Source: Parvularculaceae bacterium
Lineage (GTDB): Bacteria; Pseudomonadota; Alphaproteobacteria; Caulobacterales; Parvularculaceae
Direction of reading: 5' to 3'
NCBI GenBank assembly: GCA_021776475.1
Contig: JAJFFV010000005.1
Coordinates: forward strand, 186,001 to 250,000
Length of the DNA: 64,000 nt
The notes beneath the pieces are model-generated. The model searched no databases. It worked only from the letters and a program-made list of their open reading frames with translations, and was not told the origin of the DNA. How positions within the stretch are numbered: position 1 is the stretch's first letter; every line of letters begins with the position of its first letter. Positions 17,475 to 27,606 of the stretch are shown here, piece after piece. The position numbers were made by a program, and so were the translations under genes.

Positions 17475-18578
17475 ATGCCTGCTTTTGGTAACGAAATTAA
17501 CGTCGCACATCTGCCCTACACAGCCGAAGTGAAGGCAAAAACTGATCATCTTTATCCGCTGGTCAAGGCATTCATTCCCGAACTCGAATGGGAATTGCAA
17601 GCACCCTACATCGCCGCAATCAATGACCTGAAAGCAACAAAGAACGCGGTAATTCTGGCGCATAACTATATGACACCAGAAATTTTTGCCTGTGTCGGCG
17701 ATTATCAAGGCGACAGTTTGATGCTGGCAAAGGAAGCAGCCAAAACGGATGCCGATATCATCGTGCAGGCCGGCGTCCATTTCATGGCGGAAACCTCAAA
17801 AATCCTCAGCCCGGAAAAGATTGTTCTCATTCCCGACCTGCGCGCTGGCTGTTCTCTTGCCGCCTCGATCAGCGGGGCCGATGTTCGACTTCTGAGAGAA
17901 AAATATCCAGGCATTCCCGTGGTCACCTATGTCAACACCACAGCGGACGTCAAAGCTGAGACTGATATCTGCTGCACCTCGTCCAATGCTGTTGAAGTGG
18001 TGGAATCAATTGCCGAGGAGTTTGGCGTCGATACGGTCATGCTGCTACCCGATCAGTATCTGGCTAAAAACGTCGCCGCGATGACCGACATCAAGATCAT
18101 CACCTGGGCCGGGTCCTGCGAAGTACACGAACAGTTTTCAGCGGACGACATCCGCGAGATCCGTGCTGGCAATCCGGGCGTCGTTGTCCTTGCGCACCCT
18201 GAATGTCCGCCGGATGTCCTGTCTGAAGCAGATTATGCCGGATCAACCAGCGGTATGAGCAACTATGTGAAAGACAATCAGCCTAATAACGTGGTTCTGA
18301 TTACCGAATGCTCGATGTCTGACAATGTAGCGCTAGAAAATCCGAATGTGAATTTTGTGCGGCCGTGCAATCTCTGCCCGCACATGAAGCGGATTACCTT
18401 GAAAGGCATTTTGAATGCGTTACAAAATATCGAGCATGAAGTCGTGGTCGATCCAGACATTGCCAAAAAAGCCCGCCGTGCCGTCCAGCGTATGATTGAT
18501 CTGCCGATGAAGAAAGGCCAGTCCACCTATAGTCATATCGGCAAACCCGAAGTGATGGCCATCGAGGCCAGAGGTTAG
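17475..18578 (+). CDS. nadA: quinolinate synthase
   Basis: A 367-residue iron-sulfur enzyme that condenses iminoaspartate with dihydroxyacetone phosphate to quinolinate, the second step of NAD synthesis from aspartate. Visible are [10 protein letters not shown] near the start of the fold, the Cys in [18 protein letters not shown] and AHPECPPDV, and [10 protein letters not shown] near the C terminus, which supply the [4Fe-4S] ligands. ATG 17475 follows AGGAGGC at 17464-17470; a TTG further upstream is ignored. It is followed by nadB and nadC in the same direction, with a strong hairpin between nadA and nadB. Confidence 0.96.
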   Translation: MPAFGNEINVAHLPYTAEVKAKTDHLYPLVKAFIPELEWELQAPYIAAINDLKATKNAVILAHNYMTPEIFACVGDYQGDSLMLAKEAAKTDADIIVQAGVHFMAETSKILSPEKIVLIPDLRAGCSLAASISGADVRLLREKYPGIPVVTYVNTTADVKAETDICCTSSNAVEVVESIAEEFGVDTVMLLPDQYLAKNVAAMTDIKIITWAGSCEVHEQFSADDIREIRAGNPGVVVLAHPECPPDVLSEADYAGSTSGMSNYVKDNQPNNVVLITECSMSDNVALENPNVNFVRPCNLCPHMKRITLKGILNALQNIEHEVVVDPDIAKKARRAVQRMIDLPMKKGQSTYSHIGKPEVMAIEARG

Positions 18579-18612
18579 TCATTGACTTCTCCAGAACCAA
18601 TGACAATCTTGC

Positions 18613-18650
18613 TGCTGCCGAAATTGCATATGTTTCGGCAGCATTTATTT
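18613..18650 (+). terminator. strong hairpin between nadA and nadB
   Basis: A perfect 11-bp inverted repeat, TGCTGCCGAAA (18613-18623) and TTTCGGCAGCA (18633-18643), with a nine-base loop and TTTATTTT after it. It looks like an intrinsic terminator 34 bases after nadA and 22 bases before the nadB start, so nadB-nadC may depend on read-through or a promoter in the hairpin region. Confidence 0.82.
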
Positions 18651-18671
18651 TCACGGGCAGATTATTGAGCT

Positions 18672-20282
18672 ATGGCAGACGCACCAGACCTCCAGCCCCT
18701 TTCGCCTGACAGTACCCTGATCATCGGCGCCGGCGTCGCCGGGCTCTTTACAGCGCTAAAGATGGCGCCGCGACCAGTGACCATCATCACTGCCTCACCA
18801 TTGGGAAAAGGTTCGTCTTCATTCTGGGCACAGGGCGGCGTCGCTGCGGCGATGGGATCGGATGACAATGCGGCTCTGCATTATCAAGATACGATCAAGG
18901 CAGGTGCTGGTCTCGTCGATGAACCAGCCGCGCATATCTTGACGCAGGAAGGCCCGGGCCGCGTCAACGATCTGATCGATCTCGGCATTAAGTTCGACAG
19001 AAGCGACGACGGCAGGCTCAAGCTCGGCAAGGAGGCCGCCCACAGCCGCCACCGTATTATCCACGCAACCGGAGATAAGGCTGGCGCTACTATTATGGCC
19101 GGCCTGATCGCCGCTGCCCGCAAGGCCGATCACATCACGATCCAAGAGCGAATCGTTGTCGAAGAACTGATCGTCACTGAGGACGATACTGTTTACGGCG
19201 TCCTCGCCTATGACATTACTGCCGAACGGCGCGTTTTGATCAGCTGCCCGCGCACAGTATTAGCGACCGGCGGCGTTGGCGGGCTCTACGCGGTCACCAC
19301 TAACCCGGTCCGGGCACAAGGTCACGGCATCGCGATGGCATTTCGCGCCGGTGCAGAAATCATGGACCCAGAATTCGTCCAGTTCCATCCCACCGCACTT
19401 GATGTCGGTATTGACCCGGCACCTCTTGCAACCGAAGCCTTGCGCGGCGAGGGCGCAAAACTTGTGGACAGGCATGGTGCTCATATGATGGCCGGCGTCC
19501 ACCCGGACGCCGACCTGGCGCCGCGGGACATCGTTGCCCGAACGGTGGCTTCTTCCATCGCGAACGGCAACGGTGCCTTTCTTGATGCCCGCATGGCAAT
19601 CGGTGCCTCATTCCCTGAAGCATTCCCGACCGTTTATGCGGCGTGTATGAAATCAGGCATTGATCCGATTACTCAGACGATCCCAATCGCACCGGCCGCG
19701 CATTACCATATGGGCGGTGTACGGACGGATGAAGATGGCCGGACAACCAGGCCGGGTCTTTGGGCGATCGGCGAAGTGGCAAATACCGGCATACACGGCG
19801 CGAACCGTCTCGCCTCAAATTCACTTCTGGAGGCGCTGGTCTTCGGGGCCCGGGCCGCCTGCGACCTCACAGTGGACGGGCGCGGCGAGCCCGACAAACA
19901 GATAGGCTTCCCATCAGCACGGCTCGACTTGCCGCCATTGCCAGCGACGCCCGGCGAAATGATGGCGCTGCGTCGCTTGATGGCCGACAATGCCGGCCTC
20001 ATACGTAGCCGGGCAAGTCTCGGCGAGGCGCTGCAATTTGTCCATGATTGCATGCACGCTGTTGACGTAACAAGCGGCTTCCACAATGCCCTGATGACCT
20101 CTTCTCTTATTCTCGGCGGCGCCAACAACAGGCTTGAAAGCCGTGGAAGCCATACGCGTACGGACTATCCTGATATGCACAAACCAAGTCACGGCATCAT
20201 GTGGCTTGATCACAGCGCCCAGAAAGCCAGATATCGGATCGATCCGATCAAAAGGATCAGCACGACCAGAGGTGCCGCATGA
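18672..20282 (+). CDS. nadB: L-aspartate oxidase
   Basis: A 536-residue FAD enzyme that oxidises L-aspartate to iminoaspartate, first step of de novo NAD synthesis; oxygen or fumarate would be the electron acceptor. The FAD-binding GAGVAGLFTALK is near residue 17, SFWAQGGVAAA near 49, the catalytic-loop region FHPTALD near 237 and the C-terminal flavin motif IHGANRLASNSLLEALVFG near 375-394. Full length. It overlaps nadC by four bases (ATGA), so the two are coupled. Confidence 0.95.
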   Translation: MADAPDLQPLSPDSTLIIGAGVAGLFTALKMAPRPVTIITASPLGKGSSSFWAQGGVAAAMGSDDNAALHYQDTIKAGAGLVDEPAAHILTQEGPGRVNDLIDLGIKFDRSDDGRLKLGKEAAHSRHRIIHATGDKAGATIMAGLIAAARKADHITIQERIVVEELIVTEDDTVYGVLAYDITAERRVLISCPRTVLATGGVGGLYAVTTNPVRAQGHGIAMAFRAGAEIMDPEFVQFHPTALDVGIDPAPLATEALRGEGAKLVDRHGAHMMAGVHPDADLAPRDIVARTVASSIANGNGAFLDARMAIGASFPEAFPTVYAACMKSGIDPITQTIPIAPAAHYHMGGVRTDEDGRTTRPGLWAIGEVANTGIHGANRLASNSLLEALVFGARAACDLTVDGRGEPDKQIGFPSARLDLPPLPATPGEMMALRRLMADNAGLIRSRASLGEALQFVHDCMHAVDVTSGFHNALMTSSLILGGANNRLESRGSHTRTDYPDMHKPSHGIMWLDHSAQKARYRIDPIKRISTTRGAA

Positions 20283-21133
20283 CGATCTCCTTCCCGCTTC
20301 CAGCAGCGTTGGTTGACACAGCTGTCGCTGCCGCGCTGGCCGAGGACCTCGGTGATGCCGGCGACATCACAACGCGCGCAACAATCCCGCGTGATGCCCA
20401 AGGCAAAGCCATCATCCAAGCCCGTAAGGAAGGCGTCGTCGCTGGAACCGAGATTGCGGTTGCCGTGTTCTGCTTTGTTGATCCGTCGCTCCAAGCGGAC
20501 GTCAATCTCCATGACGGCGCACCGGTCAAACCAGGCGACACAATCATCAGCCTGAACGGCCCTTCCCGCACAATCCTTAGCGCCGAACGGGTCGCCCTTA
20601 ATTTTCTCGGCCATCTTTCAGGTGTCGCAACAGCGACCCACGATCTTGTCAATGCCGTTCGTGGCACTGACACAAAGATAGTCTGCACACGCAAGACGTT
20701 GCCGGGTTTGCGCGGCTTCCAAAAACACGCTGTGCGCTGCGGTGGCGGATTTAATCACCGCTTCGGCCTTTATGACGCTGTGATGATCAAGGATAACCAC
20801 ATCGCTGCGTGTGGTGGCATCACGGGCGCGCTAAAAGCCGCAAAAGCGACTCTCGGCCATACCGTCAAAATCGAAATCGAGGTGGATACGCTCAAACAGC
20901 TTGCGGAGGCCTTGAGCGAAGGCGCTGATATCATCATGCTGGACAACATGGATACCGACACCTTGAAAAAGGCAGTCGGAATAGCCAAGGGCAAAGCTGT
21001 TCTCGAGGCCTCCGGCAACATCACCGTTGAAAACGTCCGAGCTATCGCAGAAACCGGTGTTGACGTTATTTCGTCCGGCTGGATTACCCACTCGGCACCA
21101 AACCTTGATCTCGGGCTGGAATACCTTGACTAA
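20279..21133 (+). CDS. nadC: nicotinate-nucleotide diphosphorylase (carboxylating)
   Basis: A 284-residue quinolinate phosphoribosyltransferase that makes nicotinate mononucleotide from quinolinate and PRPP. Signatures: EDLGDAGDITTRA near residue 22, CTRKTLPGLRGFQKHAV near 138, GGGFNHRFGLYDAVMIKDNHI near 160-180, EIEVDTL and IMLDNM near 200-220, and SSGWITHSAPNLDLGLEY at the end. Translationally coupled to nadB. Convergent with the sleB-like gene eleven bases further on. Confidence 0.96.
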   Translation: MTISFPLPAALVDTAVAAALAEDLGDAGDITTRATIPRDAQGKAIIQARKEGVVAGTEIAVAVFCFVDPSLQADVNLHDGAPVKPGDTIISLNGPSRTILSAERVALNFLGHLSGVATATHDLVNAVRGTDTKIVCTRKTLPGLRGFQKHAVRCGGGFNHRFGLYDAVMIKDNHIAACGGITGALKAAKATLGHTVKIEIEVDTLKQLAEALSEGADIIMLDNMDTDTLKKAVGIAKGKAVLEASGNITVENVRAIAETGVDVISSGWITHSAPNLDLGLEYLD

Positions 21134-21144
21134 CCAAAGTCAGA

Positions 21145-21891
21145 TTATTGCGCCGCTGCAGTAATCGTCGTGGTTCTTTTGTTCGGGAATTTATAAAATT
21201 TGTGCGCACCGATTTGGGCCGTCGGTGTCAGTTTAGGGGCCCAATATGGTTTCACATAATCTGCGTGATAGTGGGTTGCATTGTTGCTGACCGGCAAATG
21301 CACGCCGGCAAGGATTGCCCCCGCCAATTTGTCCGACTCAGTGAACGTCGTTTGATGACGTCTACGGTTCAGCGAACCATCACAGGTAAACGAGAACTGA
21401 CACCCGGTTGTCCGGTGCGAGCCCTGGTAGACAACACCGCAAATCGAGTCCGGGTATTGTGGACTTTTCACGCGGTTCAGCACGACGTCAGCAACAGCCA
21501 TCCGTCCAATCACAGGCTCGAATCCAGCTTCGTGATAAATCGCTTCAGCGAGGCATCGGCGCTCATCAGCCTTGATTTCGGCCTGCTCGATCACCTTGAA
21601 ATCGAACGAAACGAGCTTGGAAACACTCCTCGATGTTGCTTCTGCAACTTCGAGGAAAGAGGCGGCTTGTGCTTTTTCATCGCCGCCAGAGATACGCCAG
21701 TTTGTATATTCCTGAGCAATAACAGCAAACTCGGCTGCTTTCGCAGCGTCGGCAGTGTGAACCAGGCTTTGTTTGTACTGCGCATGACCGACAAAAATGA
21801 ACAGCATCGCACAGCTCACAACGCCCAGCGAGGCGAGCCAGCCACGGAATGCCCAATTTGGCACTGTGTTATTCATCTCTGTTTTTCTCAT
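21145..21891 (-). CDS. SleB-family cell wall hydrolase
   Basis: A 248-residue membrane-anchored or exported wall hydrolase. An N-terminal hydrophobic helix (about residues 18-35, WLASLGVVSCAMLFIFVG) precedes a hydrolase_2 domain (about 125-240) with the catalytic Glu in AEAIYHEAGFEP, then VADVVLNRV, GCQFSFTCDG and ATHYHADYV. Such proteins cut peptidoglycan as amidase or lytic transglycosylase. I chose ATG 21891 because TGGAG lies ten bases upstream; ATG 21876 is an alternative. In non-sporulating alphaproteobacteria the role is growth or septum remodelling, by inference. Confidence 0.85.
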   Translation of the reverse strand: MRKTEMNNTVPNWAFRGWLASLGVVSCAMLFIFVGHAQYKQSLVHTADAAKAAEFAVIAQEYTNWRISGGDEKAQAASFLEVAEATSRSVSKLVSFDFKVIEQAEIKADERRCLAEAIYHEAGFEPVIGRMAVADVVLNRVKSPQYPDSICGVVYQGSHRTTGCQFSFTCDGSLNRRRHQTTFTESDKLAGAILAGVHLPVSNNATHYHADYVKPYWAPKLTPTAQIGAHKFYKFPNKRTTTITAAAQ

Positions 21892-22187
21892 GTTCCAAAA
21901 AAACTCCAGCGTCTCGCAGACCCGTGAAAAACACCCAAACGCAGTAGGGGAGCGCCCCAATTACCCAAATACCCTGCAATCACCATACCATTAGCCCGCG
22001 ATGCTTGCGCAGGTTAACGAAGAGCGCTAGCCAGCGGACGGCGGGTTATGCCTGCACGGCCAACCCCTGCCAAGCATTTTCTCTAATTTTTGACGCAATG
22101 TTAATGGTTAACGGACGGAAACTTGTCCACACGCTGCCAAGTGTTGCTTTTGTGCAACGCAGCATTTTTCTAACCATCTGATTTTGT

Positions 22188-24863
22188 TTACTTTTTTAGA
22201 ATTGCAAGCGCAGACTGTGCGGCGGCCAATCTTGCAATCGGAACCCGATAAGGCGAGCAGGATACATAATCCAGACCAGCATTTTCGACGAATCGGATCG
22301 AATCAGGGTCGCCGCCATGCTCTCCGCAAATGCCCAGTTTAATGTCAGGGCGGGTCTTTCGGCCCTTCTCCACGGCCATCTCCACCAGCGCCCCAACGCC
22401 GTCAGGGTCAAGCGTGACAAAGGGGTCGCGTTCCAGAATCCCCTGGCGAATGTAGTCCGGCAGAAAGGTTCCCGCGTCGTCACGTGAAAGACCGAAGGTG
22501 GTCTGCGTCAAATCATTGGTACCAAAAGAGAAAAACTCCGCATCCACCGCAATCTCGTCTGCGGTCAGCGCCGCGCGCGGTAATTCGATCATGGTACCAA
22601 TCATATAATCGAGGCTCATGCCCTTCTCGGCAAAAACCGCTTTGGCAACGGCGATCACCCTCTCTTTCAGGAAGCTTAGCTCCTTTTGCTGTGCGACCAA
22701 CGGGATCATGATCTCCGGTGTTACCGGTGCGCCGGACGCCGATACCTCGCACGCAGCCTCGATGATCGCCCGCGCCTGCATCTCATAAATTTCAGGGTAC
22801 GTCACACCAAGGCGGCAACCGCGATGCCCAAGCATCGGGTTTGATTCCTGTAAATTGTGGGCACGCAATTTTAGTTTCCCGGCGTCAATGCCGGATGATT
22901 TGGCAACTTCCTCAATCTCGCTGTCCGAATGCGGCAAGAATTCATGCAGCGGCGGGTCAAGTAGGCGCACAGTAACCGGCAGGCCGCTCATCACCTCAAA
23001 CAATTCCTTGAAGTCGCTGCGTTGCATCGGCAGCAGTTTGGCAAGAGCCACTTCGCGATCGGCGCGACTGTCGGCGAGGATCATTTCACGCACAGCGACA
23101 ATCCGCTCAGGATCAAAGAACATGTGCTCGGTCCGGCAAAGACCAATGCCCTCGGCGCCAAAATCACGCGCCGTTTGCGCATCTAGCGGGGTTTCTGCAT
23201 TGGCTCTAACGCCCATCCGACGGCATTTGTCGGCCCAAATCATTACTTTAGCAAAATCGCCTGAGAGTTCCGGCTGCACCGTTTTAACTTCACCGAAGAA
23301 TACCTGCCCGCTTGATCCATCAACGGTGATCTGCTCACCCTTGGCGACGCTGCGGCCAGCAACAGTGAACGCTGAACCGTCTTTCTCAATCCGCAGATCA
23401 CCGGCACCGCAAACACAAGGACGGCCCATCCCGCGCGCAACAACTGCTGCATGCGATGTCATGCCGCCGCGTGCTGTCACAATGCCTTTGGCCGCGTGCA
23501 TACCGTGAATGTCTTCCGGACTTGTCTCCACCCGGACGAGTATGACTTTGTAGCCATCCTGCGCAAGCCGCTCGGCTTCATCAGAATTGAACACAACCAT
23601 ACCTGAGGCAGCGCCGGGCGATGCCGGCAGGCCCTTGGTCAACTGGTCGCGCGGGGCATCCGGATCAAGCGATGGGTGCAGCAATTGATCGAGCGATCCC
23701 GGTTCAACCCGCATCACCGCATCTTCCTCAGAGATCAAGCCTTCGTCGCACATATCAACAGCGATCTTCAGCGCCGCCTTGGCGGTGCGCTTACCGCTGC
23801 GCGTCTGCAACATCCACAACTTACCCTGCTGGATCGTGAATTCGATATCCTGCATGTCACGATAATGCTTTTCAAGCTTCTGGAAGACAGCGATCAGTTC
23901 CTGATACGTCTCTGCCATCGCTTCTTCAAGCGACGGCGATGTCTCCCCCATTGCTTTTTTTGCCTTAATGGTCAGCGGCTGCGGCGTTCTGATACCAGCG
24001 ACGACATCTTCGCCCTGCGCATTGATCAAAAACTCTCCGTAATAGGCATTTTCACCGGTAGAGGGGTCTCTCGTAAAAGCAACGCCGGTGGCAGAACTCT
24101 CGCCCATATTGCCGAACACCATCGCCTGCACGTTGACAGCAGTGCCCCAGCTCTCTGGAATATTGTGTAACCGGCGATAAGTATTCGCGCGATCATTACG
24201 CCATGAGCCGAACACCGCGTCGATCGCGCCCCTCAGCTGTTCACGCACATCCTGAGGAAATGGTTTTCCAAGATGTCCTTCAACTTCCTGTTTGTACGCA
24301 GTGATGACTTTCTTCCAGTCAGCCGCCTTCAGGTCTGTGTCTAGAATATGATCATTCTCTTCCTTGTACGTATCGAGTATTTCCTCGAAATTGTGATGAC
24401 TGACACCAAGCACAACATCTGAATACATCTGGATGAAGCGCCGATAGCTGTCATAGGCAAAACGTTCATCACCGGATAGTTTCGCAAGCCCGGCCACCGT
24501 CTCGTCGTTGAGGCCAAGGTTCAAAACCGTGTCCATCATCCCCGGCATAGAGGCACGGGCGCCGGAGCGAACTGAAACCAACAGCGGGTTGGCTGTTTCG
24601 CCGAACTTCTTGCCGACAACTTCGCCGATTTTAGCAAGCGCCTGATCAACCATCTTGTTAAGGCCTTTCGGCCATGAACGGTCATTTTCGTAGTACAGGG
24701 TACAGAGTTCGGTGGTGATCGTAAATCCAGGTGGCACCGGCAGACCGAGGCTCGCCATCTCCGCGAGGTTGGCGCCCTTGCCGCCAAGCAGGTTTTTCAT
24801 CGACGCATCCCCATCGCTGGTCCCGCCGCCAAAATTGTAAACCCATTTCTGTTCCGTACTCAT
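22188..24863 (-). CDS. ppdK: pyruvate, phosphate dikinase
   Basis: An 891-residue enzyme interconverting pyruvate, ATP and phosphate with PEP, AMP and pyrophosphate. The N-terminal ATP-grasp region begins KWVYNFGGG and LLGGKGANLAEM; the phosphohistidine domain has GGMTSHAAVVARGMGRPCV near residues 451-469; the C-terminal PEP/pyruvate barrel shows GLCRTEHMFF near 558, the FSFGTNDLTQ block near 767 and the CGEHGGDP motif near 832 with the catalytic Cys. Full length. It lies 19 bases downstream of glyS, so a glyS-ppdK operon is likely. It supports gluconeogenesis. Confidence 0.97.
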   Translation of the reverse strand: MSTEQKWVYNFGGGTSDGDASMKNLLGGKGANLAEMASLGLPVPPGFTITTELCTLYYENDRSWPKGLNKMVDQALAKIGEVVGKKFGETANPLLVSVRSGARASMPGMMDTVLNLGLNDETVAGLAKLSGDERFAYDSYRRFIQMYSDVVLGVSHHNFEEILDTYKEENDHILDTDLKAADWKKVITAYKQEVEGHLGKPFPQDVREQLRGAIDAVFGSWRNDRANTYRRLHNIPESWGTAVNVQAMVFGNMGESSATGVAFTRDPSTGENAYYGEFLINAQGEDVVAGIRTPQPLTIKAKKAMGETSPSLEEAMAETYQELIAVFQKLEKHYRDMQDIEFTIQQGKLWMLQTRSGKRTAKAALKIAVDMCDEGLISEEDAVMRVEPGSLDQLLHPSLDPDAPRDQLTKGLPASPGAASGMVVFNSDEAERLAQDGYKVILVRVETSPEDIHGMHAAKGIVTARGGMTSHAAVVARGMGRPCVCGAGDLRIEKDGSAFTVAGRSVAKGEQITVDGSSGQVFFGEVKTVQPELSGDFAKVMIWADKCRRMGVRANAETPLDAQTARDFGAEGIGLCRTEHMFFDPERIVAVREMILADSRADREVALAKLLPMQRSDFKELFEVMSGLPVTVRLLDPPLHEFLPHSDSEIEEVAKSSGIDAGKLKLRAHNLQESNPMLGHRGCRLGVTYPEIYEMQARAIIEAACEVSASGAPVTPEIMIPLVAQQKELSFLKERVIAVAKAVFAEKGMSLDYMIGTMIELPRAALTADEIAVDAEFFSFGTNDLTQTTFGLSRDDAGTFLPDYIRQGILERDPFVTLDPDGVGALVEMAVEKGRKTRPDIKLGICGEHGGDPDSIRFVENAGLDYVSCSPYRVPIARLAAAQSALAILKK

Positions 24864-24882
24864 CCAAAAACTCCAGACATCT

Positions 24883-26985
24883 TCAGCCCTCGATCCGCGA
24901 CAGGTCCGCTACCTGGTCGCAGGTTCGTTTGATCGATGCGAGCAACGCGAGCCGGTTCGCCCGCAGGGTTTTGGCGTCGGCATTCACCGTCACATCGTCA
25001 AAAAATGCATCAAGCGGCCGACGTAACCCTGAAAGCGCCGTCATCGCCGTCGCAAAATCCTCGTTCTCCAGCGCGGGCCCGAAAGTCCCTGAGGATTTCA
25101 CCATCGCCGTGTGCAGCGCCCGTTCAGCTTTTTCTCTCAGAAGACTCTCATCAACTGCATCAGTACGCACCGCGCCGTCTTTCTTTGCTTCCGCTTTTAG
25201 AATATTTGCCGCCCGCTTGTAGGCCACCAGCAGATTGGCCCCGTCATCAGTTTTCAGGAATGCTTCCAATGCTTCAAGTTTCTTGACGATCAACACCAGA
25301 TCATCTTCGAGTACGCGGTCAGCTCTGATCCTCACGGCATCAACGTGATCATGCCGGTGCCCTTTGTCTTTGAGGTAGACTTTCAAGCGATCATGGAAGA
25401 AGGAGAGAAGGTCTTCCGACCAACCCAGTATCGCAACCCTTGTCGGCTCATCTGAGGTCGGCTTATCTGCCAATCGGATACCAAAATCAGGAGACCCGAT
25501 CTTACGGTACTTAATCCGAATACCGTTTTCCAAGACTATTGATATCACTCCCAAGGCCGCGCGCCTTAGAGAGAATGGATCCTTTGACCCCGTGGGCTTT
25601 TGGTTGATGGACCAAAAACTTGCAAGCGTAGACATCTTGTCGCCCAAGGCCAGCACTGTTGAAACAGGCGCATTCGGAACAACATCCTCTTGTCCGGCAG
25701 GTTTGTAGTGATCTCGGATGGCATCCGCTATATCCCCATCTACGCCCTGGGCCAAAGCATAATAGCGCCCAATGTGTCCCTGCAATTCGGGGAACTCGCC
25801 GACCATGCCGGTGACCAAATCAGCTTTGGCAAACCGTGTTGCTTTCTCGGCCCTAGCGGCATCGACGCCCAACTGTCCAGCAAACCATTGCGCGTAGAAT
25901 AAGGTGCGCTCAACTTTATCCGCGACCGTCCCAAGTCCCTCAAAGAAGGTCACATCCGTAAGCTTTTTCGCATGCTGTTCCAGTGGCACGGCTAAATCCT
26001 GTTGATACAGAAACCATGCATCCGACAACCGTGCCGTCAGTACACGCTCATAACCAGGGCGCATGGCCGCCCCGCCGTCCGGTGCTTCGATGTTTGAGAC
26101 AAAAACGAACCGGTTGGCGAGACGCCCTGTCTTCGGGTCACGAACAGAAAAATATTTCTGGTGACCTTTCATGGTGCAGGTCAAAACTTCGTCGGGCAGT
26201 TTCAGGAACTTCTTGTCAAACGATCCGATCATCACCACTGGCCATTCGGCTAATCCGGCGACTTCCGCCACAAGCCCGGCGTCATCGACCAACTCCAGCC
26301 CTTGCGCGGCACAAAGACCATTTGCGTCGGCCAAAATCTGTTCGGCTCGGGCCTCTTTGTCGAGCACCACTTTGGCCCGTGACAGCGCCAACTGATACGC
26401 TTCAAACCCGCGTACCTGAATCTCATCAGGCGCCATGAATCGGTGGCCATAGGTCTTGTCACCGCTGGTCATGCTACCGACTTCAAATTCAACCACTTCA
26501 CCATCAAAAGCGCACAAGATCGAATGCAGCGGCCGCACCCAGGCGAGCGAACCGTCGCCCCAGCGCATCGATTTCGGCCACGGGAATTTACGGATCAAGT
26601 CAGGCATAAAGCCGGCGATCACGTCAGCCGTCGGGCGACCCTGTTCGTCGATCACCGCGACGTAATATTCACCCTTTTTGTCAGCGCGGGTTTCGCACTG
26701 TTCGAGGCTCGCCAGCCCGGCGGATTTCAAAAAGCCTTCGAGCGCTTGATCCGGCGCACCGACCCGCGGGCCTTTTTTTTCTTGCTTGCGTTCCGGCTGC
26801 GCGTGCGGCAGGCCGGTCACCACCAGCGCCAGCCGCCGCGGCGTCGCAAACGCCTTCGATCCTCCAGGCATGAACCCGGCGGCAAAAAGCTGTTCCTGCA
26901 CAAGCTTCTGCAGATCGTCAGCCGCGCGCGTCTGCATCCGCGCTGGGATTTCCTCTGAGAACAATTCGAGCAACAGGTCAGGCAT
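24883..26985 (-). CDS. glyS: glycyl-tRNA synthetase beta subunit
   Basis: A 700-residue beta chain of the bacterial alpha2beta2 glycyl-tRNA synthetase; it binds tRNA-Gly. The start MPDLLLELFSEEIPARM is the family signature, FKTYG-like MTSGDKTYGHRF lies near 180, the HD-like core near 370-440 and an anticodon-binding DALR-type end (AYKRAANILKAE) near 605. Upstream by 51 bases is a small lipoprotein gene, while the partner glyQ is about 5.7 kb away on the same strand. ppdK follows. Confidence 0.96.
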   Translation of the reverse strand: MPDLLLELFSEEIPARMQTRAADDLQKLVQEQLFAAGFMPGGSKAFATPRRLALVVTGLPHAQPERKQEKKGPRVGAPDQALEGFLKSAGLASLEQCETRADKKGEYYVAVIDEQGRPTADVIAGFMPDLIRKFPWPKSMRWGDGSLAWVRPLHSILCAFDGEVVEFEVGSMTSGDKTYGHRFMAPDEIQVRGFEAYQLALSRAKVVLDKEARAEQILADANGLCAAQGLELVDDAGLVAEVAGLAEWPVVMIGSFDKKFLKLPDEVLTCTMKGHQKYFSVRDPKTGRLANRFVFVSNIEAPDGGAAMRPGYERVLTARLSDAWFLYQQDLAVPLEQHAKKLTDVTFFEGLGTVADKVERTLFYAQWFAGQLGVDAARAEKATRFAKADLVTGMVGEFPELQGHIGRYYALAQGVDGDIADAIRDHYKPAGQEDVVPNAPVSTVLALGDKMSTLASFWSINQKPTGSKDPFSLRRAALGVISIVLENGIRIKYRKIGSPDFGIRLADKPTSDEPTRVAILGWSEDLLSFFHDRLKVYLKDKGHRHDHVDAVRIRADRVLEDDLVLIVKKLEALEAFLKTDDGANLLVAYKRAANILKAEAKKDGAVRTDAVDESLLREKAERALHTAMVKSSGTFGPALENEDFATAMTALSGLRRPLDAFFDDVTVNADAKTLRANRLALLASIKRTCDQVADLSRIEG

Positions 26986-27036
26986 AGTCGGCGTGTTTAC
27001 GGGCCGCTGCTCGCAAGTGCAACAAAAGAGTGTGCC

Positions 27037-27435
27037 CTAGCCGTCGAGCAGGTCCTCAAGATTGTCGCCACTGGATGTCTTGCCGAAAAAGGATGAGATA
27101 TCGAAGGTCACATTGAAATCGAGCCCATTGGAATCGCGCAGGGTAATTACCTCGGCCACCTGGCCGTTACACTGGGTCCGACGCCGGCCAATCGTTTGCG
27201 CGCCCGGATGGTTGCGGGCGATCCAGCCATCTTCCTTGGCGATCCCCTCACCGGTGTTCCGTGCGATGATCGGCACCACATTGTCGCAATCATCGGCGAG
27301 CGGCACCCGGCGCGAGACCGGCACACCGCCGCCATCGACCGGGACATCGGTTGGCGGTCGCTTCGCGCCTGGCAGTACACAGCCAGCGACAACAACGAGG
27401 GATGAGACAGCAAACAGAGATTTTAACGCCGACAT
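27037..27435 (-). CDS. small predicted lipoprotein
   Basis: A 132-residue protein starting at ATG 27435 with GGAGAG nine bases upstream. The signal segment ends in a lipobox VVAGC near residue 19, then a Pro/Gly/Val-rich linker. The remaining domain has DDCDNVVPII and RRTQCNGQV with two Cys that could pair. I do not recognise a family. It is immediately upstream of glyS on the same strand and may share its promoter. Confidence 0.65.
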   Translation of the reverse strand: MSALKSLFAVSSLVVVAGCVLPGAKRPPTDVPVDGGGVPVSRRVPLADDCDNVVPIIARNTGEGIAKEDGWIARNHPGAQTIGRRRTQCNGQVAEVITLRDSNGLDFNVTFDISSFFGKTSSGDNLEDLLDG

Positions 27436-27606
27436 TTTGAATACTCTCCAATTTTTGCCTGCATCATAAAACCCGCTGGGGCATGCCGCCAGTAAAAAAG
27501 TGGCAACAAAAGCAGCGCGCTGATCAGGCTTTGCCTGATGGGTACGAGCCAACGCCGATTACTGGCCTTAAAAATCAGTCTACTGACTTTTTTGATGCGC
27601 GGCGCG

